Of a DNA stretch of 64,000 bases, positions 8,126 through 20,400 are shown piece by piece. The DNA is taken from NCBI GenBank assembly GCA_020059465.1, contig JAGVBZ010000035.1, forward strand, positions 1-64,000, read 5' to 3'. The position numbers and the translations under genes are program-made. Numbering within the stretch: position 1 is the stretch's first letter; every line of letters starts with the position of its first letter. The notes below the pieces were generated by a model that searched no databases, had not been told where the DNA came from, and saw only the letters and a program-made list of their open reading frames with translations. The stretch comes from Brevinematales bacterium. GTDB taxonomy: Bacteria; Spirochaetota; Brevinematia; Brevinematales; GWF1-51-8.

Positions 8126-9658
8126 TTAGTTTCTCGAAATAGCGTCGAGCGGGGTGATTCTGCGTGCGACGAATATCGGATATATGACTGAAAGTCCCGT
8201 CACAACCAGAAGCTGAATGATACAGAGGAGCACGGTGCCGGGATCGAGGAACGGCTGGAAGTAGTCGCCGCCGAACAGAAGCACCATCATCGTATTATCA
8301 GCCTTGATATGCGCTATCCGGAGAAGCCGCTGGACAAGGGTACCCACGAGCATACCAATAGTTCCGAATACGAACGCGAGAATAAATGTTTCATAAAGGA
8401 ACATTCCTGCGATAAAACCTTTTCTCGCCCCGACTGCGCGCATCATACCGATTTCGGAGATACGTTCCAGCGCAGCCATACTCAAGGTATTCATGATAAT
8501 GATTATCGCGACAAAGAAGATAAACATCACGAATCCGTTGATCGCGCCCCGGAAAATATTTGCAAACTGTCCGATCTGGCCGGAGGCCTTGTCCCACGGA
8601 ATCGCCCGTGCGTCCATCCCGTTGGTCTTAAACTGTTCGTTAAGTATTTTTACCTGTGTCATTGTGTCGTATCCGCTTTTTAGCTTAACCCCGATGATAT
8701 TATAGGAGCCGGGATCAGTCTTTATGACATTAGTCCCGCTTTTTTTTGCATCCTTTTTTAGGTCCTTTATATCGTATTTTTTACTGACAATATCCGCCGA
8801 TTCGAACATGGAATCGTCGCTGAACATGGAATTGATATCGTCATCCTCGGCGCTGAGAAGGGATTTTTGCTCCGAGCTTAAAACGACCTTTGCGTCGGAG
8901 GAAGTTGTATAGCCGAAACATTCGCGGAATGTCTCGATATCGAGAAAAGTAATACTATCCCAAACATCGTTTAAGGTCTCAAACTTGAATATGCCCGAAA
9001 CCTTGACGGATACATCCAATGAGCCGCCATCGGCGTTAACACCCTGAAGCACAAGCTCGCTTCGATAGGTAAGATGATTGGTATTGGATAGTGCCAACGC
9101 AGATAAATTGGAGACGATCATAGGGTGACCGGTCGGGAGTGTCCAGAATCCGCCGTCATCGTAGAACCAGTCCCTGGATTTATTATTGACCAAGATTCCT
9201 TTCTGTCCGTTTGTCAGCTCATGACCCTCTATCATAGAGATATTCGAATGGAACATCCTTTGGTATTCGGCAAAATCGACCCCGAAGGATGCGACATACA
9301 AGGGGTGATCGCCCTGTGGATTGAATACAGTCGCATATCCTAATCCCATCGGGAGATACTGTTGAATCGCTTCATTTTTATCAAGGATTTCCTTTACACT
9401 AAAGTACCCCGAGATAACTTTTTTAGGTTTCGGCATACCGGTAAGAATATTGTCGTCGATCTGGTTTGAGGAGACGATGACAATATTTCCTAAAAACCGT
9501 TCTACGATGTTTTCCTCAAGGCCTTTGTTCATCCCGTTGACAATCGCGTTACCGACAGTCATAAAGAGCGCGCCGAGGAAAATTATCATTCCGATAACAA
9601 AACTTTTCCCGCGGTGACGCAAGAGGTTCCGCTGGGATATTTTTACTAGAATGCTCAT
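8126..9658 (-). CDS. FtsX/MacB-type ABC transporter permease 2
   Basis: A 510-residue permease with the same architecture as its neighbour: N-terminal R-N-L-L-R-H-R-G-K-S motif and helix at about 19-40, a periplasmic domain, then three C-terminal helices. The coupling motif is R-I-S-E-I-G-M-M-R-A-V-G. The periplasmic domain is shorter and differs from that of permease 1, so the two probably form a heterodimer as LolC and LolE do. It lies nine bases downstream of the ATPase gene and 11 bases upstream of permease 1. Confidence 0.9.
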   Translation of the reverse strand: MSILVKISQRNLLRHRGKSFVIGMIIFLGALFMTVGNAIVNGMNKGLEENIVERFLGNIVIVSSNQIDDNILTGMPKPKKVISGYFSVKEILDKNEAIQQYLPMGLGYATVFNPQGDHPLYVASFGVDFAEYQRMFHSNISMIEGHELTNGQKGILVNNKSRDWFYDDGGFWTLPTGHPMIVSNLSALALSNTNHLTYRSELVLQGVNADGGSLDVSVKVSGIFKFETLNDVWDSITFLDIETFRECFGYTTSSDAKVVLSSEQKSLLSAEDDDINSMFSDDSMFESADIVSKKYDIKDLKKDAKKSGTNVIKTDPGSYNIIGVKLKSGYDTMTQVKILNEQFKTNGMDARAIPWDKASGQIGQFANIFRGAINGFVMFIFFVAIIIIMNTLSMAALERISEIGMMRAVGARKGFIAGMFLYETFILAFVFGTIGMLVGTLVQRLLRIAHIKADNTMMVLLFGGDYFQPFLDPGTVLLCIIQLLVVTGLSVIYPIFVARRITPLDAISRN

Positions 9659-9667
9659 TCTACACTC

Positions 9668-10342
9668 CTACGCGACCACATGGCCGTCTTTGATCTTCAC
9701 AACGTTTTTAGCATATTTCAGAACATCAGGGTCGTGGGTAGAGAAAATAAAGGTGGTATTCTCTATCCTGTTGAGGTCCTTCATCAGCTGAAGAATCATT
9801 TCGCCTGTCACCGAATCGAGGTTTGCGGTGGGTTCGTCGGCTAGTACGATTTCCGGTTGAGTGACGAGGGCGCGTGCGATCGCGACTCTTTGGCGCTGTC
9901 CGCCGGATAGTTCCGCGGGACGATGGTCGATGTATTCTTTTATCCCCACTTCGGAAATAAATTTATCGCAGCGCAAAGTACGTTCTTTTTTGGACATTTT
10001 GTTCATCAGGAGAAGGGGGAATTCGACGTTTTCTAACACGTTCAGCACCGGTATAAGGTTGAATGTCTGAAAGATGAAGCCGATTTTAAATAACCGGAGG
10101 TCGGTCAACTGCTGATCGTTCAGTTTTGTAATCTCAACGTCGCCGATCTTTACAGATCCGTCCGATGCATTATCGATGCATCCGATAATATTCAACGCTG
10201 TGGTTTTTCCGCTTCCCGACGGTCCCACTATCGACATTAGCCCGCCACGTTCGACTTCGAGGTCGATCCCTCTCAACGCGTGTACGACGGTTTTCCCCAA
10301 CGGGTAATCCTTTTTTACGTTACGCAGACTGATTAAACTCAT
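9668..10342 (-). CDS. LolD/MacB-type ABC transporter ATP-binding protein
   Basis: A 224-residue nucleotide-binding subunit with every active-site motif: Walker A G-P-S-G-S-G-K-T (40-47), Q-loop Gln92, signature L-S-G-G-Q (145-149), Walker B V-L-A-D-E (166-170) and switch His203 in S-T-H-D. The F-Q-x-F-N-L-I-P-V-L-N-V-x-E-N-V-x-F-P segment is typical of the LolD/MacB/FtsE group. It is the first gene of the cassette, with a GAGGAG site before the ATG and a promoter about 165 bases upstream. It powers the two permeases encoded next. Confidence 0.94.
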   Translation of the reverse strand: MSLISLRNVKKDYPLGKTVVHALRGIDLEVERGGLMSIVGPSGSGKTTALNIIGCIDNASDGSVKIGDVEITKLNDQQLTDLRLFKIGFIFQTFNLIPVLNVLENVEFPLLLMNKMSKKERTLRCDKFISEVGIKEYIDHRPAELSGGQRQRVAIARALVTQPEIVLADEPTANLDSVTGEMILQLMKDLNRIENTTFIFSTHDPDVLKYAKNVVKIKDGHVVA

Positions 10343-10515
10343 GATCTTCTCCTCTTATAAGAAATATGGTTTTTACAAATCCGGAACTGTAACTATTATA
10401 ACGGTTTTATCTATTTTTTATTGCATTCTATATATCAATTCCGACTTGAAAATTTCCTTATTTTATAGGAAAGAAAACCATTCTTTATCTTATTCTCAAT
10501 AATATAAAGGACTCT

Positions 10516-10544
10516 ATTATTTATGTTTGGATGCAGTTTGTCAA
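10516..10544 (-). promoter_or_regulatory. Promoter of the Lol-like ABC cassette
   Basis: Minus strand: TTGACA (10544-10539), 17-bp spacer, AATAAT (10521-10516). The predicted leader to the ATG at 10342 is long, about 165 nt. Confidence 0.55.
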
Positions 10545-10612
10545 ATAAAGGGTGATTTATTTTCGTATAAGTTAATGTAACAATTCAGTTATGGAAATGT
10601 GTCACTTTTTCT

Positions 10613-10641
10613 TTGACCGCGTTGAAGAATCCAATTAAAAT
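10613..10641 (+). promoter_or_regulatory. Promoter of the DUF1232 gene
   Basis: TTGACC (10613-10618), 17-bp spacer, TAAAAT (10636-10641). The predicted start of transcription, near 10648, leaves a very short leader. Confidence 0.6.
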
Positions 10642-10664
10642 AGTAAAAAATTCGGAAATTGTCA

Positions 10665-11066
10665 ATGAAAAAGGGTTTTATTGATGGATTGAAAGAACGG
10701 GCAGGATTAATAAAGCGTGAAATATCTGTGCTTTATTTTGCTCTCAGGCACACAGGAACCCCGTGGTATGCAAAAGCTGTGGGGATCTTGACTGTCGGTT
10801 ATGCTCTGAGCCCAATCGATCTTATCCCGGATTTCATCCCGGTACTGGGCCTCCTTGACGATCTGATCATCCTCCCCGGAATGATCGTGCTGACTTTAAG
10901 ACTTATCCCAAAGCAGGTTATAGATGAATGCCGTGCGAAAGCCGAAAGCGCTCCCATGATGAAGAAGAATTATATCGCGGTGATAATGATTGTTGCGATC
11001 TGGGTTTTCCTAGCATATCTTTCTTGCCGAATAATCATTGAAATCAATGGGAGTATGCGAAGATAG
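10665..11066 (+). CDS. DUF1232 (YkvA-like) small membrane protein
   Basis: A 133-residue protein with the DUF1232 hallmark Y-A-L-S-P-I-D-L-I-P-D-F-I-P at about residues 45-60, then L-G-L-L-D-D-L-I, and a C-terminal transmembrane helix (about 107-127). The molecular role of DUF1232 is not established. An in-frame TTG at 10659 could also start translation; I prefer the ATG at 10665. No clear Shine-Dalgarno sequence precedes either, and the predicted leader is under 20 nt, so initiation may be weak or unusual. Monocistronic. Confidence 0.85.
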   Translation: MKKGFIDGLKERAGLIKREISVLYFALRHTGTPWYAKAVGILTVGYALSPIDLIPDFIPVLGLLDDLIILPGMIVLTLRLIPKQVIDECRAKAESAPMMKKNYIAVIMIVAIWVFLAYLSCRIIIEINGSMRR

Positions 11067-11225
11067 TTAGGAAGAGTTTTTAGATAGGACGCGAAATACT
11101 ATTGAAGCATTCGGGCTGTCGCAAGCGAGTGAGGGTGTTGAACTTCCGGGCTAAACCAAAAACGCGCAGGTGCTTCTGCTGGGGGGCGAATCTTATACAG
11201 CAGCTCACAATGAACTTAAAAAAGT

Positions 11226-11253
11226 TTGACACACGTGCATGTTTAACTATAAT
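11226..11253 (+). promoter_or_regulatory. Consensus promoter of the CpXC-ligA operon
   Basis: Both hexamers are perfect: TTGACA (11226-11231) and TATAAT (11248-11253), here with a 16-bp spacer. The GTG start follows 27 bp later. Confidence 0.75.
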
Positions 11254-11280
11254 ATTGTCCAATAAATAAAGGAGTGGATA

Positions 11281-13978
<2,698 letters not shown>

Positions 13979-13986
13979 GCCGTTCT

Positions 13987-14015
13987 TTGATTTGTTTATT
14001 ATAATATACTATAAT
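13987..14015 (+). promoter_or_regulatory. Promoter of amrS
   Basis: TTGATT (13987-13992), 17-bp spacer, TATAAT (14010-14015), just after the ligA stop. The leader to the start codon is about 10 nt and contains GAGGAGGGG. Confidence 0.65.
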
Positions 14016-14032
14016 TTAGAGAGGAGGGGATG

Positions 14033-15040
14033 ATGAACCACCCTGCGAGGTTTGGTAAAAGCAATATGGACGGCACTGTAGACTGTCTGCTCTGCCCGCA
14101 GCGATGTCATATCGCTGAGGGGCACAGGGGTATCTGCGGGGCGCGTCTCAACGAAAAGGGTGTGTTGGACAGCCTGAATTACGGAATGGTTTCCTCTATT
14201 GCGCTCGACCCTATCGAGAAAAAACCTCTTTATCATTTTCATCCCGGAAAAATGATCCTTTCTATCGGTACTGTAGGATGCAATCTTCGCTGCCAGTTCT
14301 GCCAGAACCACCATCTCTCCCGTTACTATGACGACGGGGAATTCCTTCAGATGAACCGGATGACGCCCGAGCAGGTATTGAAGGCTGTGCGGGACAGCGA
14401 TTCATTCGGAGTTGCTTACACCTATTCGGAGCCGTCGATCTGGGCGGAATACGTAATCGATGTTTCACAATTAATGAAAGACGCAGGGCTGAAAAACATA
14501 TGGGTTACTAACGGATATATCGAAAAGGAACCGCTCGAGGAAATACTTCCCCTGATGGACGCCGCGAATATTGACTTGAAGGCGTTCTCGGACGAGAACT
14601 ATAAGGACTTGGGCGGAAGGCTCCAGCCTGTGCTCGATACGATACGGAGATGCAGCGAGTTCGGAACCCATATCGAACTGACTACGCTTGTCATCCCGGA
14701 CTATAACGACGATATGGTCGAACTCGAGTCACTTGTGAAGTGGATAGCATCCGTCGATAAATCGATACCGTTTCATATTTCCCGGTATTTCCCGCACTAT
14801 CATTTCGAGAAACCGTCGACCGACGTCGATTTACTGGAACAGGTACTCAATCTTGCGAAAGAGCATCTGGAATATGTGTATATCGGTAACGTGCTCGCGG
14901 ACAGCAACAGTTATTGCCCGGTTTGCGGGAATCTGATGGTAAAGCGGATGGGATTTTCCACAAAGATCACCGGTCTAAGATCCGAGGGCGGCAATGCTGT
15001 CTGCGGGCAATGCGGAACGGCAGCTAAATTTGTATTATAA
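14033..15040 (+). CDS. amrS: AmmeMemoRadiSam system radical SAM enzyme AmrS
   Basis: A radical SAM enzyme of the AmrS (COG1180) family, related to pyruvate-formate-lyase activases. The N-terminus has the family's C-L-L-C-P-Q-R-C segment and R-G-I-C-G-A-R. The [4Fe-4S] motif is C-N-L-R-C-Q-F-C starting at Cys83, followed by Q-N. C-terminal C-P-V-C and C-G-Q-C pairs form a rubredoxin-like knuckle. Two ATGs are adjacent (14030 and 14033); the second has better spacing from GAGGAGGGG. The partner proteins Memo and AMMECR1, often adjacent in other genomes, are not encoded in this window. The natural substrate is unknown. Confidence 0.93.
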   Translation: MNHPARFGKSNMDGTVDCLLCPQRCHIAEGHRGICGARLNEKGVLDSLNYGMVSSIALDPIEKKPLYHFHPGKMILSIGTVGCNLRCQFCQNHHLSRYYDDGEFLQMNRMTPEQVLKAVRDSDSFGVAYTYSEPSIWAEYVIDVSQLMKDAGLKNIWVTNGYIEKEPLEEILPLMDAANIDLKAFSDENYKDLGGRLQPVLDTIRRCSEFGTHIELTTLVIPDYNDDMVELESLVKWIASVDKSIPFHISRYFPHYHFEKPSTDVDLLEQVLNLAKEHLEYVYIGNVLADSNSYCPVCGNLMVKRMGFSTKITGLRSEGGNAVCGQCGTAAKFVL

Positions 15041-15052
15041 ACGGGGCATGGT

Positions 15053-16525
15053 GTGACGGAGATTGTACCGGCGAAGAACGGATCGCCGACTATCAGTAAG
15101 GACGGAATCTATCTGCTCTCGCGGTATGATCCGGACAAGGAAATCGTACGTGCGCTGTCGGGTGTCGGCCGCGGTCCGGCGTTTGTTGTTTTCGGGAGTG
15201 CGCTGGGGATGATCCCCCACGAACTCACGGAAAAAGGGGTTCTTCCCGAGCAAATCATAGTCGTCGAACCGGAACAGATGCTTATGGAAAACTCCGCGCC
15301 CGCGCTGTTTGCGATGGGTATTTCATGCTATGACCGCGTATCTCTCGATATACTGACGATTTGGATGGAATCTACTTTGACGGCTGGTTATCGCCCTGAG
15401 ATACTGGCTCTCCCTGCGTTTATAAAAGCATATCCCTCGGAGTACGCTGTATTCGAAGCGGGTTTCAGGCAATCCCTCGCTCTGGCGGTCGAGAATATTA
15501 AGGTCGAGGCTTATTTCTCGAAGGTTTGGTTCGTCAATTACTTCCGTAATCTTGCATCGATAACACGCGGTGAGAACCGTTTCATGCTCGACGAACGTAG
15601 CAATAACCGCCCGGACGCGGTTCCCCTGATCATTGCGGCGGGGCCGTCCCTGAACGACCGGCTCGCTGAGATTTCCCGATATAGGGACAGATACGTAATT
15701 ATTTCAGTACTTTCCGCCGCAAGGACGCTTCTGTCGGGAGGGATCACCCCGGATATTGTGGTGCTGAGCGACGCGGGACCCGCGAATATTCTGCATTTTC
15801 GCGGATTACCCCGGCAGGTTCCTGTATTCGCGAGCGTGTATGCGAACAGCGCATTAATTGCGGGTATCCCGAACCCCGTCGTTTTCTATGATCTGTTTCC
15901 GCAGATGGAGTCGCCGTCCTATCGGACAGATTCCCCGTCTGTGACCATCGATGCGGGAATGCTGGCGATGCGTCTGTATACAGGGAAGCCCGTGTTTTGC
16001 GGGTTCGATCTGAGCTATTCCGAACGGTACGGAAGTCACAGCGGAAATAATGCGCTGTCGGAACTCAGGCGGGAAAAAAATATTACCAGATTGGCAAATT
16101 TTGATACTTATACGCAATCTTTCCGTAATAGAAAGGATATCATTCATGAGGACGGGAAAACAACGAACCGGCATCTGCATATGCTACGTTGTCTCGCGGA
16201 GGAAATGTTTTCGGGATGCGGATTTATCGGGGGCGGGGTTTGTTTCAGGACTCTTAAAGCAGTATCGTTAGAAACAGCCGGTGCCTCCGGAGATAAACCT
16301 GACGTAGGGGATTTGTACCGTACTATTCCGCAAAAAATGAGAGAGAAGGTTTCACAGATACTCAACTCTTTAATAAAGGAACTTGATCATGGGGATTCAC
16401 GATTGAAAGAGATAGTATTTATCAGGGAAAAAATCGCAGGAATTGATTCCGGCCCGGTTTCGCGTTATTATATTAAAAAATGCGAAGGAATTCTTCAATC
16501 CTTATCCGGAGTATTGAATGGGTAG
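15053..16525 (+). CDS. DUF115 / MptE-like family protein
   Basis: A 490-residue protein with the DUF115 core (MptE-like 6-hydroxymethylpterin diphosphokinase / motility accessory factor superfamily): A-A-G-P-S-L-N near residue 200, the L-S-A-A-R-T-L-L-S-G-G-I-T-P-D segment, and D-L-S-Y near residue 325. In bacteria such large DUF115 proteins are generally linked to sugar transfer, notably flagellin glycosylation, rather than pterin synthesis; which applies here is unclear. Translation begins at GTG 12 bases after amrS, with no strong ribosome site, suggesting coupling. It overlaps the next gene by eight bases. Confidence 0.8.
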   Translation: MTEIVPAKNGSPTISKDGIYLLSRYDPDKEIVRALSGVGRGPAFVVFGSALGMIPHELTEKGVLPEQIIVVEPEQMLMENSAPALFAMGISCYDRVSLDILTIWMESTLTAGYRPEILALPAFIKAYPSEYAVFEAGFRQSLALAVENIKVEAYFSKVWFVNYFRNLASITRGENRFMLDERSNNRPDAVPLIIAAGPSLNDRLAEISRYRDRYVIISVLSAARTLLSGGITPDIVVLSDAGPANILHFRGLPRQVPVFASVYANSALIAGIPNPVVFYDLFPQMESPSYRTDSPSVTIDAGMLAMRLYTGKPVFCGFDLSYSERYGSHSGNNALSELRREKNITRLANFDTYTQSFRNRKDIIHEDGKTTNRHLHMLRCLAEEMFSGCGFIGGGVCFRTLKAVSLETAGASGDKPDVGDLYRTIPQKMREKVSQILNSLIKELDHGDSRLKEIVFIREKIAGIDSGPVSRYYIKKCEGILQSLSGVLNG

Positions 16526-16922
16526 AGCATGGAGTGGTTTACTGATATTGTATACGTTTTCCTTATTATTTTTCATCGCCGGGTGCGGACGGGAAGGGAT
16601 TCCAGACGATGAAGCGACACTGGCGCTGAAAAAAGTATATTCGTGGAAAACTAACGAGGATTTTTTTGCGCTGACCAATTGTTTCATCTATGATTCTGCC
16701 TATTCGAATGACCGGATGAACGGTATCATCGAACTTGGGAAAATCTGGGTGCAGGTCACCAGAATGGGAACTGTTGAGAAAGTGGAAATTCTAAAAAAGC
16801 TGAACGACGGAAATACCGCGAATGTTATATACAATTTGTACTTCAGGGACGGAACGACTGCACAAAGCAATACGGCGCTTCTAATAAAAACGGACGGCAT
16901 CTGGAAACTCACCGTTTATTAA
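16518..16922 (+). CDS. Small lipoprotein, DUF4878-like
   Basis: A 134-residue protein with a lipoprotein signal: hydrophobic core and lipobox F-I-A-G-C, lipidated Cys near residue 23. The mature part is about 110 residues with a cystatin/NTF2-like look: an N-terminal helix (A-L-K-K-V-Y), a central strand region, and a final D-G-I-W-K-L-T-V-Y, typical of DUF4878 and related lipoproteins. It overlaps the upstream DUF115 gene by eight bases and ends the plus-strand unit just before the palindrome at 16928. Function unknown. Confidence 0.7.
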   Translation: MGRAWSGLLILYTFSLLFFIAGCGREGIPDDEATLALKKVYSWKTNEDFFALTNCFIYDSAYSNDRMNGIIELGKIWVQVTRMGTVEKVEILKKLNDGNTANVIYNLYFRDGTTAQSNTALLIKTDGIWKLTVY

Positions 16923-16927
16923 AAATA

Positions 16928-17096
16928 GCCCCGCTTATGGGCTTGTTTACGAACACGAAAAACACTTATCTTCTTGTCACTGCGAGACGCGGCGATGCAG
17001 TCTGTTTAATTCCTTAGACGGCAGTAAAACAGATTGCTTCGTCTCAGGTCTCCCAATGACAAAAAAAGTTCGTCAACACGCCCTTTTAAGCGGGGC
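16928..17096. repeat. Nested ~170-bp imperfect palindrome (REP/MITE-like), probable bidirectional terminator
   Basis: Outer arms: GCCCCGCTTA..GGGC.TGTTTACGAAC from 16928 matches the reverse complement of 17068-17096 with few mismatches and a two-base gap. Inner arms: TTGTCACTGCGAGACG from 16974 matches the reverse complement of the segment ending at 17062 (TTGTCATTGGGAGACC). The right inner arm also carries GACGAAGCAATCTG, like the TTGTCATTGCGAG-type palindromic repeats scattered in many bacterial genomes. It fills the gap between two convergent genes, so it may also stop transcription from both sides. There is no transposase. Confidence 0.75.
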
Positions 17097-17104
17097 CGGT
17101 GAAA

Positions 17105-17416
17105 CTACAATTTTTTCCCTTTTGCTTTGTACTTCTCGAAATCCTTCTGAATAGCGTTCACACATGCAGGACAGCAGAGGGTAAATTCATATCCGTTCTG
17201 CTGATACTTGACACCCTGACCGGGAGCAATCTTATCGCCGGAGACCGGGCATATCAATGCGTCCATATTTGTCACCGTAGAATTATGCATCATATTCGAC
17301 CCGGTCATGGGAACAGTCACTGCATTGGTGGCGGGCTTATTTCCGGTGTCGTTATTCCCGCACGAAAGAATTAGTGATCCGGCAAACAGGGTAAAAACTG
17401 TCATAAAAATTTTCAT
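17105..17416 (-). CDS. Metal-binding lipoprotein of the heavy-metal efflux operon (YHS/TRASH-like)
   Basis: A 103-residue lipoprotein with lipobox L-I-L-S-C (Cys near 19) and a low-complexity linker with several Met and one His. The C-terminal domain has I-C-P-V-S-G, then G-Y-E-F-T-L-C-C-P-A-C, then F-E-K-Y. This arrangement is that of YHS/TRASH-type metal-binding domains. Its ATG directly abuts the stop of the pump gene (TAGATG), and its ribosome site AGGAGG lies inside the last codons of that gene, so translation is tightly coupled. It probably passes or buffers metal in the periplasm for the pump. Confidence 0.8.
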   Translation of the reverse strand: MKIFMTVFTLFAGSLILSCGNNDTGNKPATNAVTVPMTGSNMMHNSTVTNMDALICPVSGDKIAPGQGVKYQQNGYEFTLCCPACVNAIQKDFEKYKAKGKKL

Positions 17417-20400
17417 CTAAACCTCCTGAGATATTTGTTTTTTCAATTTACGTTCTAAAATAATACTATTTAATAACGGCACTACAATAATGGTAATCAG
17501 TTCGATGGTCATCCCGCCGATCGAGGGGACGGCCATCGGGCGGATAATCTCGCTGCCGCGTCCTGTCGCCCATAAGACCGGGACAAGCGCCAGGATTGTC
17601 GTCGCGGTAGTCATGAAGAGCGGCCTCGCGCGTTTCTGAATAGCGCTTAAAATGAGGCTATGTACTTCTTGGCGGGTTTTCGGCGGGTTTTCCTTTATAT
17701 GGTCGTTTATATAAGTAGTCAGGACTATGCCGTCGTCGACCGATATCCCGAAGAGCGCGATAAATCCTACGGCAACCGCGATACTCATATTATATCCGAG
17801 TATCCACAGCAGAATGATTCCGCCCGACAGGGTGATCGGGATTGCGAGGAATACGATCAGGGATTGCGGGACCGACTTGAACGAGAAATAAAGTATCATG
17901 AAAATCGCGAGTAAACATAGCGGAAGCACCAGCCCCATTTTCTCGAACGCCCTGATCTGGTTTTCGAAGTCTCCGGCAAACTCGTAGTAGTATCCCTTCG
18001 GCATCTGAATCTTTTCATCGATCAGTTTTTTCGCGGCGTTGACAAAATCCACCGGGCCTGTGCCGGGGAGCAGGTTGAGATAAACAATCCCGCGCAAAAT
18101 GCCGTTTTCGCTGTTGATCATACCCGGCCCCATGACTACATGAATGTCCGCGATACGCGAGAGCGGAATCTTTTCGCCCGACGGGGTAACGAACAGGATG
18201 TTCTTCAGTGCATCGAGATTATCGCGGTATTCCCGCATATATCGGATACGGACCGGGTAACGCTCGCGTCCCTCGACCGTCATCGTGAGGTTTTCTCCCC
18301 CGATTGCGGTTTCGATCACCTGCTGGACTTCCATAATGGATAGACCGAATTTAGCGATTTCGTTGCGGTCGATGATATATTCGATATACGGTTTCCCGAT
18401 AATCCGCTCGGCGTACGAATCGGAATAGCCGGGGACTTGGCGGACTATTTTTTCAATCTCCAGAGTCAGCTTCTCAATCTCCAGAAGGTCAGGCCCGAAT
18501 ACCTTGATCCCGACAGGGGTACGGATTCCTGTGGAAAGCATGTCGATACGGTTCTGGATCGGCTGTGTCCATATATTTCCGACACCGGGGATCTGGAGCG
18601 CGTGGTTCAGTTCGTTGATCAGTTTTTCCTTCGTCATACCCGGCCGCCATTGATCGACGGGTTTCAGGTTGATTATCGTCTCGATCATCTGAGTAGGCGC
18701 GGGGTCTGTCGCGCTGTCGATCCGTCCGAGCTTCCCGACTACCGACGCGACCTCGGGGAACGATTTGATGATCTCGTTCTGCTTAGTCAGGACTTCGTGC
18801 GTCTGGCTGAGGGACGCCGATGGAAGAAGCACGGGCATGAAAAGGAACGAACCCTCGTCAAGGGGCGGCCTGAACTCGTTCTGTATGCGGAAAACCAATA
18901 GGTATATAGAGAACAGGAAAATCACGCCGGGAATTGCCAGCACCCATTTATTCTTAAGCGCCCATTCGATAATTGCAGTGACGATTTCCTTGATTTTATG
19001 CGAAACGAGGAAAATCGACGTGACGAATATCATCGAGAAAATGAGCATCCATGCATTATCGTTAATCCATTTCCAAACCCCGCCCCAGTCCAGCCCGTTC
19101 CAGAGATGGATCAGCGTGAATACGCGCTCGATCAGCACCAACCCCGCGATCACCGCTCCGGCGATCTTCAGTTTGTACAGGGTCTTTTTCCCGCCGATTT
19201 TATCGAGGAATGCGGGTATGCCCTTTCGGCCGGGCATCACGAAATCGACGTAGAGGGATGGCAGCAGGAAAAGCGCGGTCAGAAGCGAGCCGATTAGGAC
19301 GAATGTTTTCGCATAGACCACCGGATGGAAGAGCTTAGCGCTCTGCCCCTCGAGGACAAGTATCGCAAAGAACGGGATAATAGTAGTCATGATCGCGCCT
19401 AACACCGCCCCGGCGACCTCTCCCGCGCCGCGCTGTACGACGAGAAGCGGATTTTTCCGTTCCGCAGGGCTATGTTCAGGATCGATTACATTTCGGTGGA
19501 TATTTTCTGTCATAATGATTCCCATATCGACTATCGTACCGATCGCTATAATAATACCGGCGAGCGACATAATATGCGCGTCGATATGGAACAGCTTCAT
19601 CATCAGGAATGAGAAAAGGACTGATATCGGGAGAGTCAGCGATATGATCAGGCTTATCCGCACGGGGAGCAGAAAGGCGAGGATTACCGCGATGGTAATC
19701 AGTATCTCGATAATCACGGCTTGTGTCAGCGTACCCTGTGTTTCCTGAATCAGTTCAGTGCGGTCGTAGAACGGGACGATATTAACCCCTTCGGGAAGTC
19801 CGGGGGAGATATCGGCGATCTTCTGCTTGATCTTATCGATTACTTCTTTGGGGTTCTGCCCGTATCGCATGATAACCACGCCGCCTACAGCTTCCTTTCC
19901 TTCCTTATCCAGCACTCCCTGACGGAAGTCCGGGCCTATGACCACATTCCCGATCTCTTTTATCCTGACCGGAACGCCGTTGTAGGAACCGATGACAATG
20001 TTTTCAATATCCTGTATATTCTTGATAAACCCGACGCCGCGGACCAGAAACTCCATCCCGTTGGCTTCAATCAGTTTCGCACCGACGTCGATATTCGCTT
20101 CCTTGACGGCCTTGACCAGTTCCGACATCTTGATATTGTACGCGAAGACCTTATTCGGGTCGATATCGATCTGGTATTGTTTGACATATCCGCCGATACT
20201 TGCGACCTCGGAAACACCCTCGACCGACGCCAGCGCGAATTTGATATACCAGTCCTGCAGGCTGCGGAGTTCCTGCAGGTTGTGTTTTTCGCTCTCGACC
20301 GTGTACCAGAACACCTGTCCGAGACCGGTCGCGTCGGGGCCGAGAATCGGAACAACCCCATCGGGAAGAAGGGTTTGGGCAAAATTGAGTTTTTCGAGCA

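Larger units (their letters stand above)
10343..10664. other. AT-rich divergent intergenic region with two promoters
   Basis: About 320 bp between the divergent ABC cassette and the DUF1232 gene, with no coding sequence. It holds one good promoter in each direction (10516-10544 minus, 10613-10641 plus). The roughly 165-nt leader of the ABC operon shows no riboswitch or RNA structure that I recognise. Confidence 0.6.

Noticed and set aside
10343-10515. Riboswitch in the ~165-nt leader of the ABC cassette
   Set aside because: The leader is AT-rich, and I could match no conserved core of a known riboswitch class nor a terminator/antiterminator pair.
11067-11225. Possible small gene between the DUF1232 and CpXC genes (minus-strand frame of 60 codons)
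   Set aside because: No ribosome site and no protein-like features, and it runs through the consensus promoter at 11226-11253.
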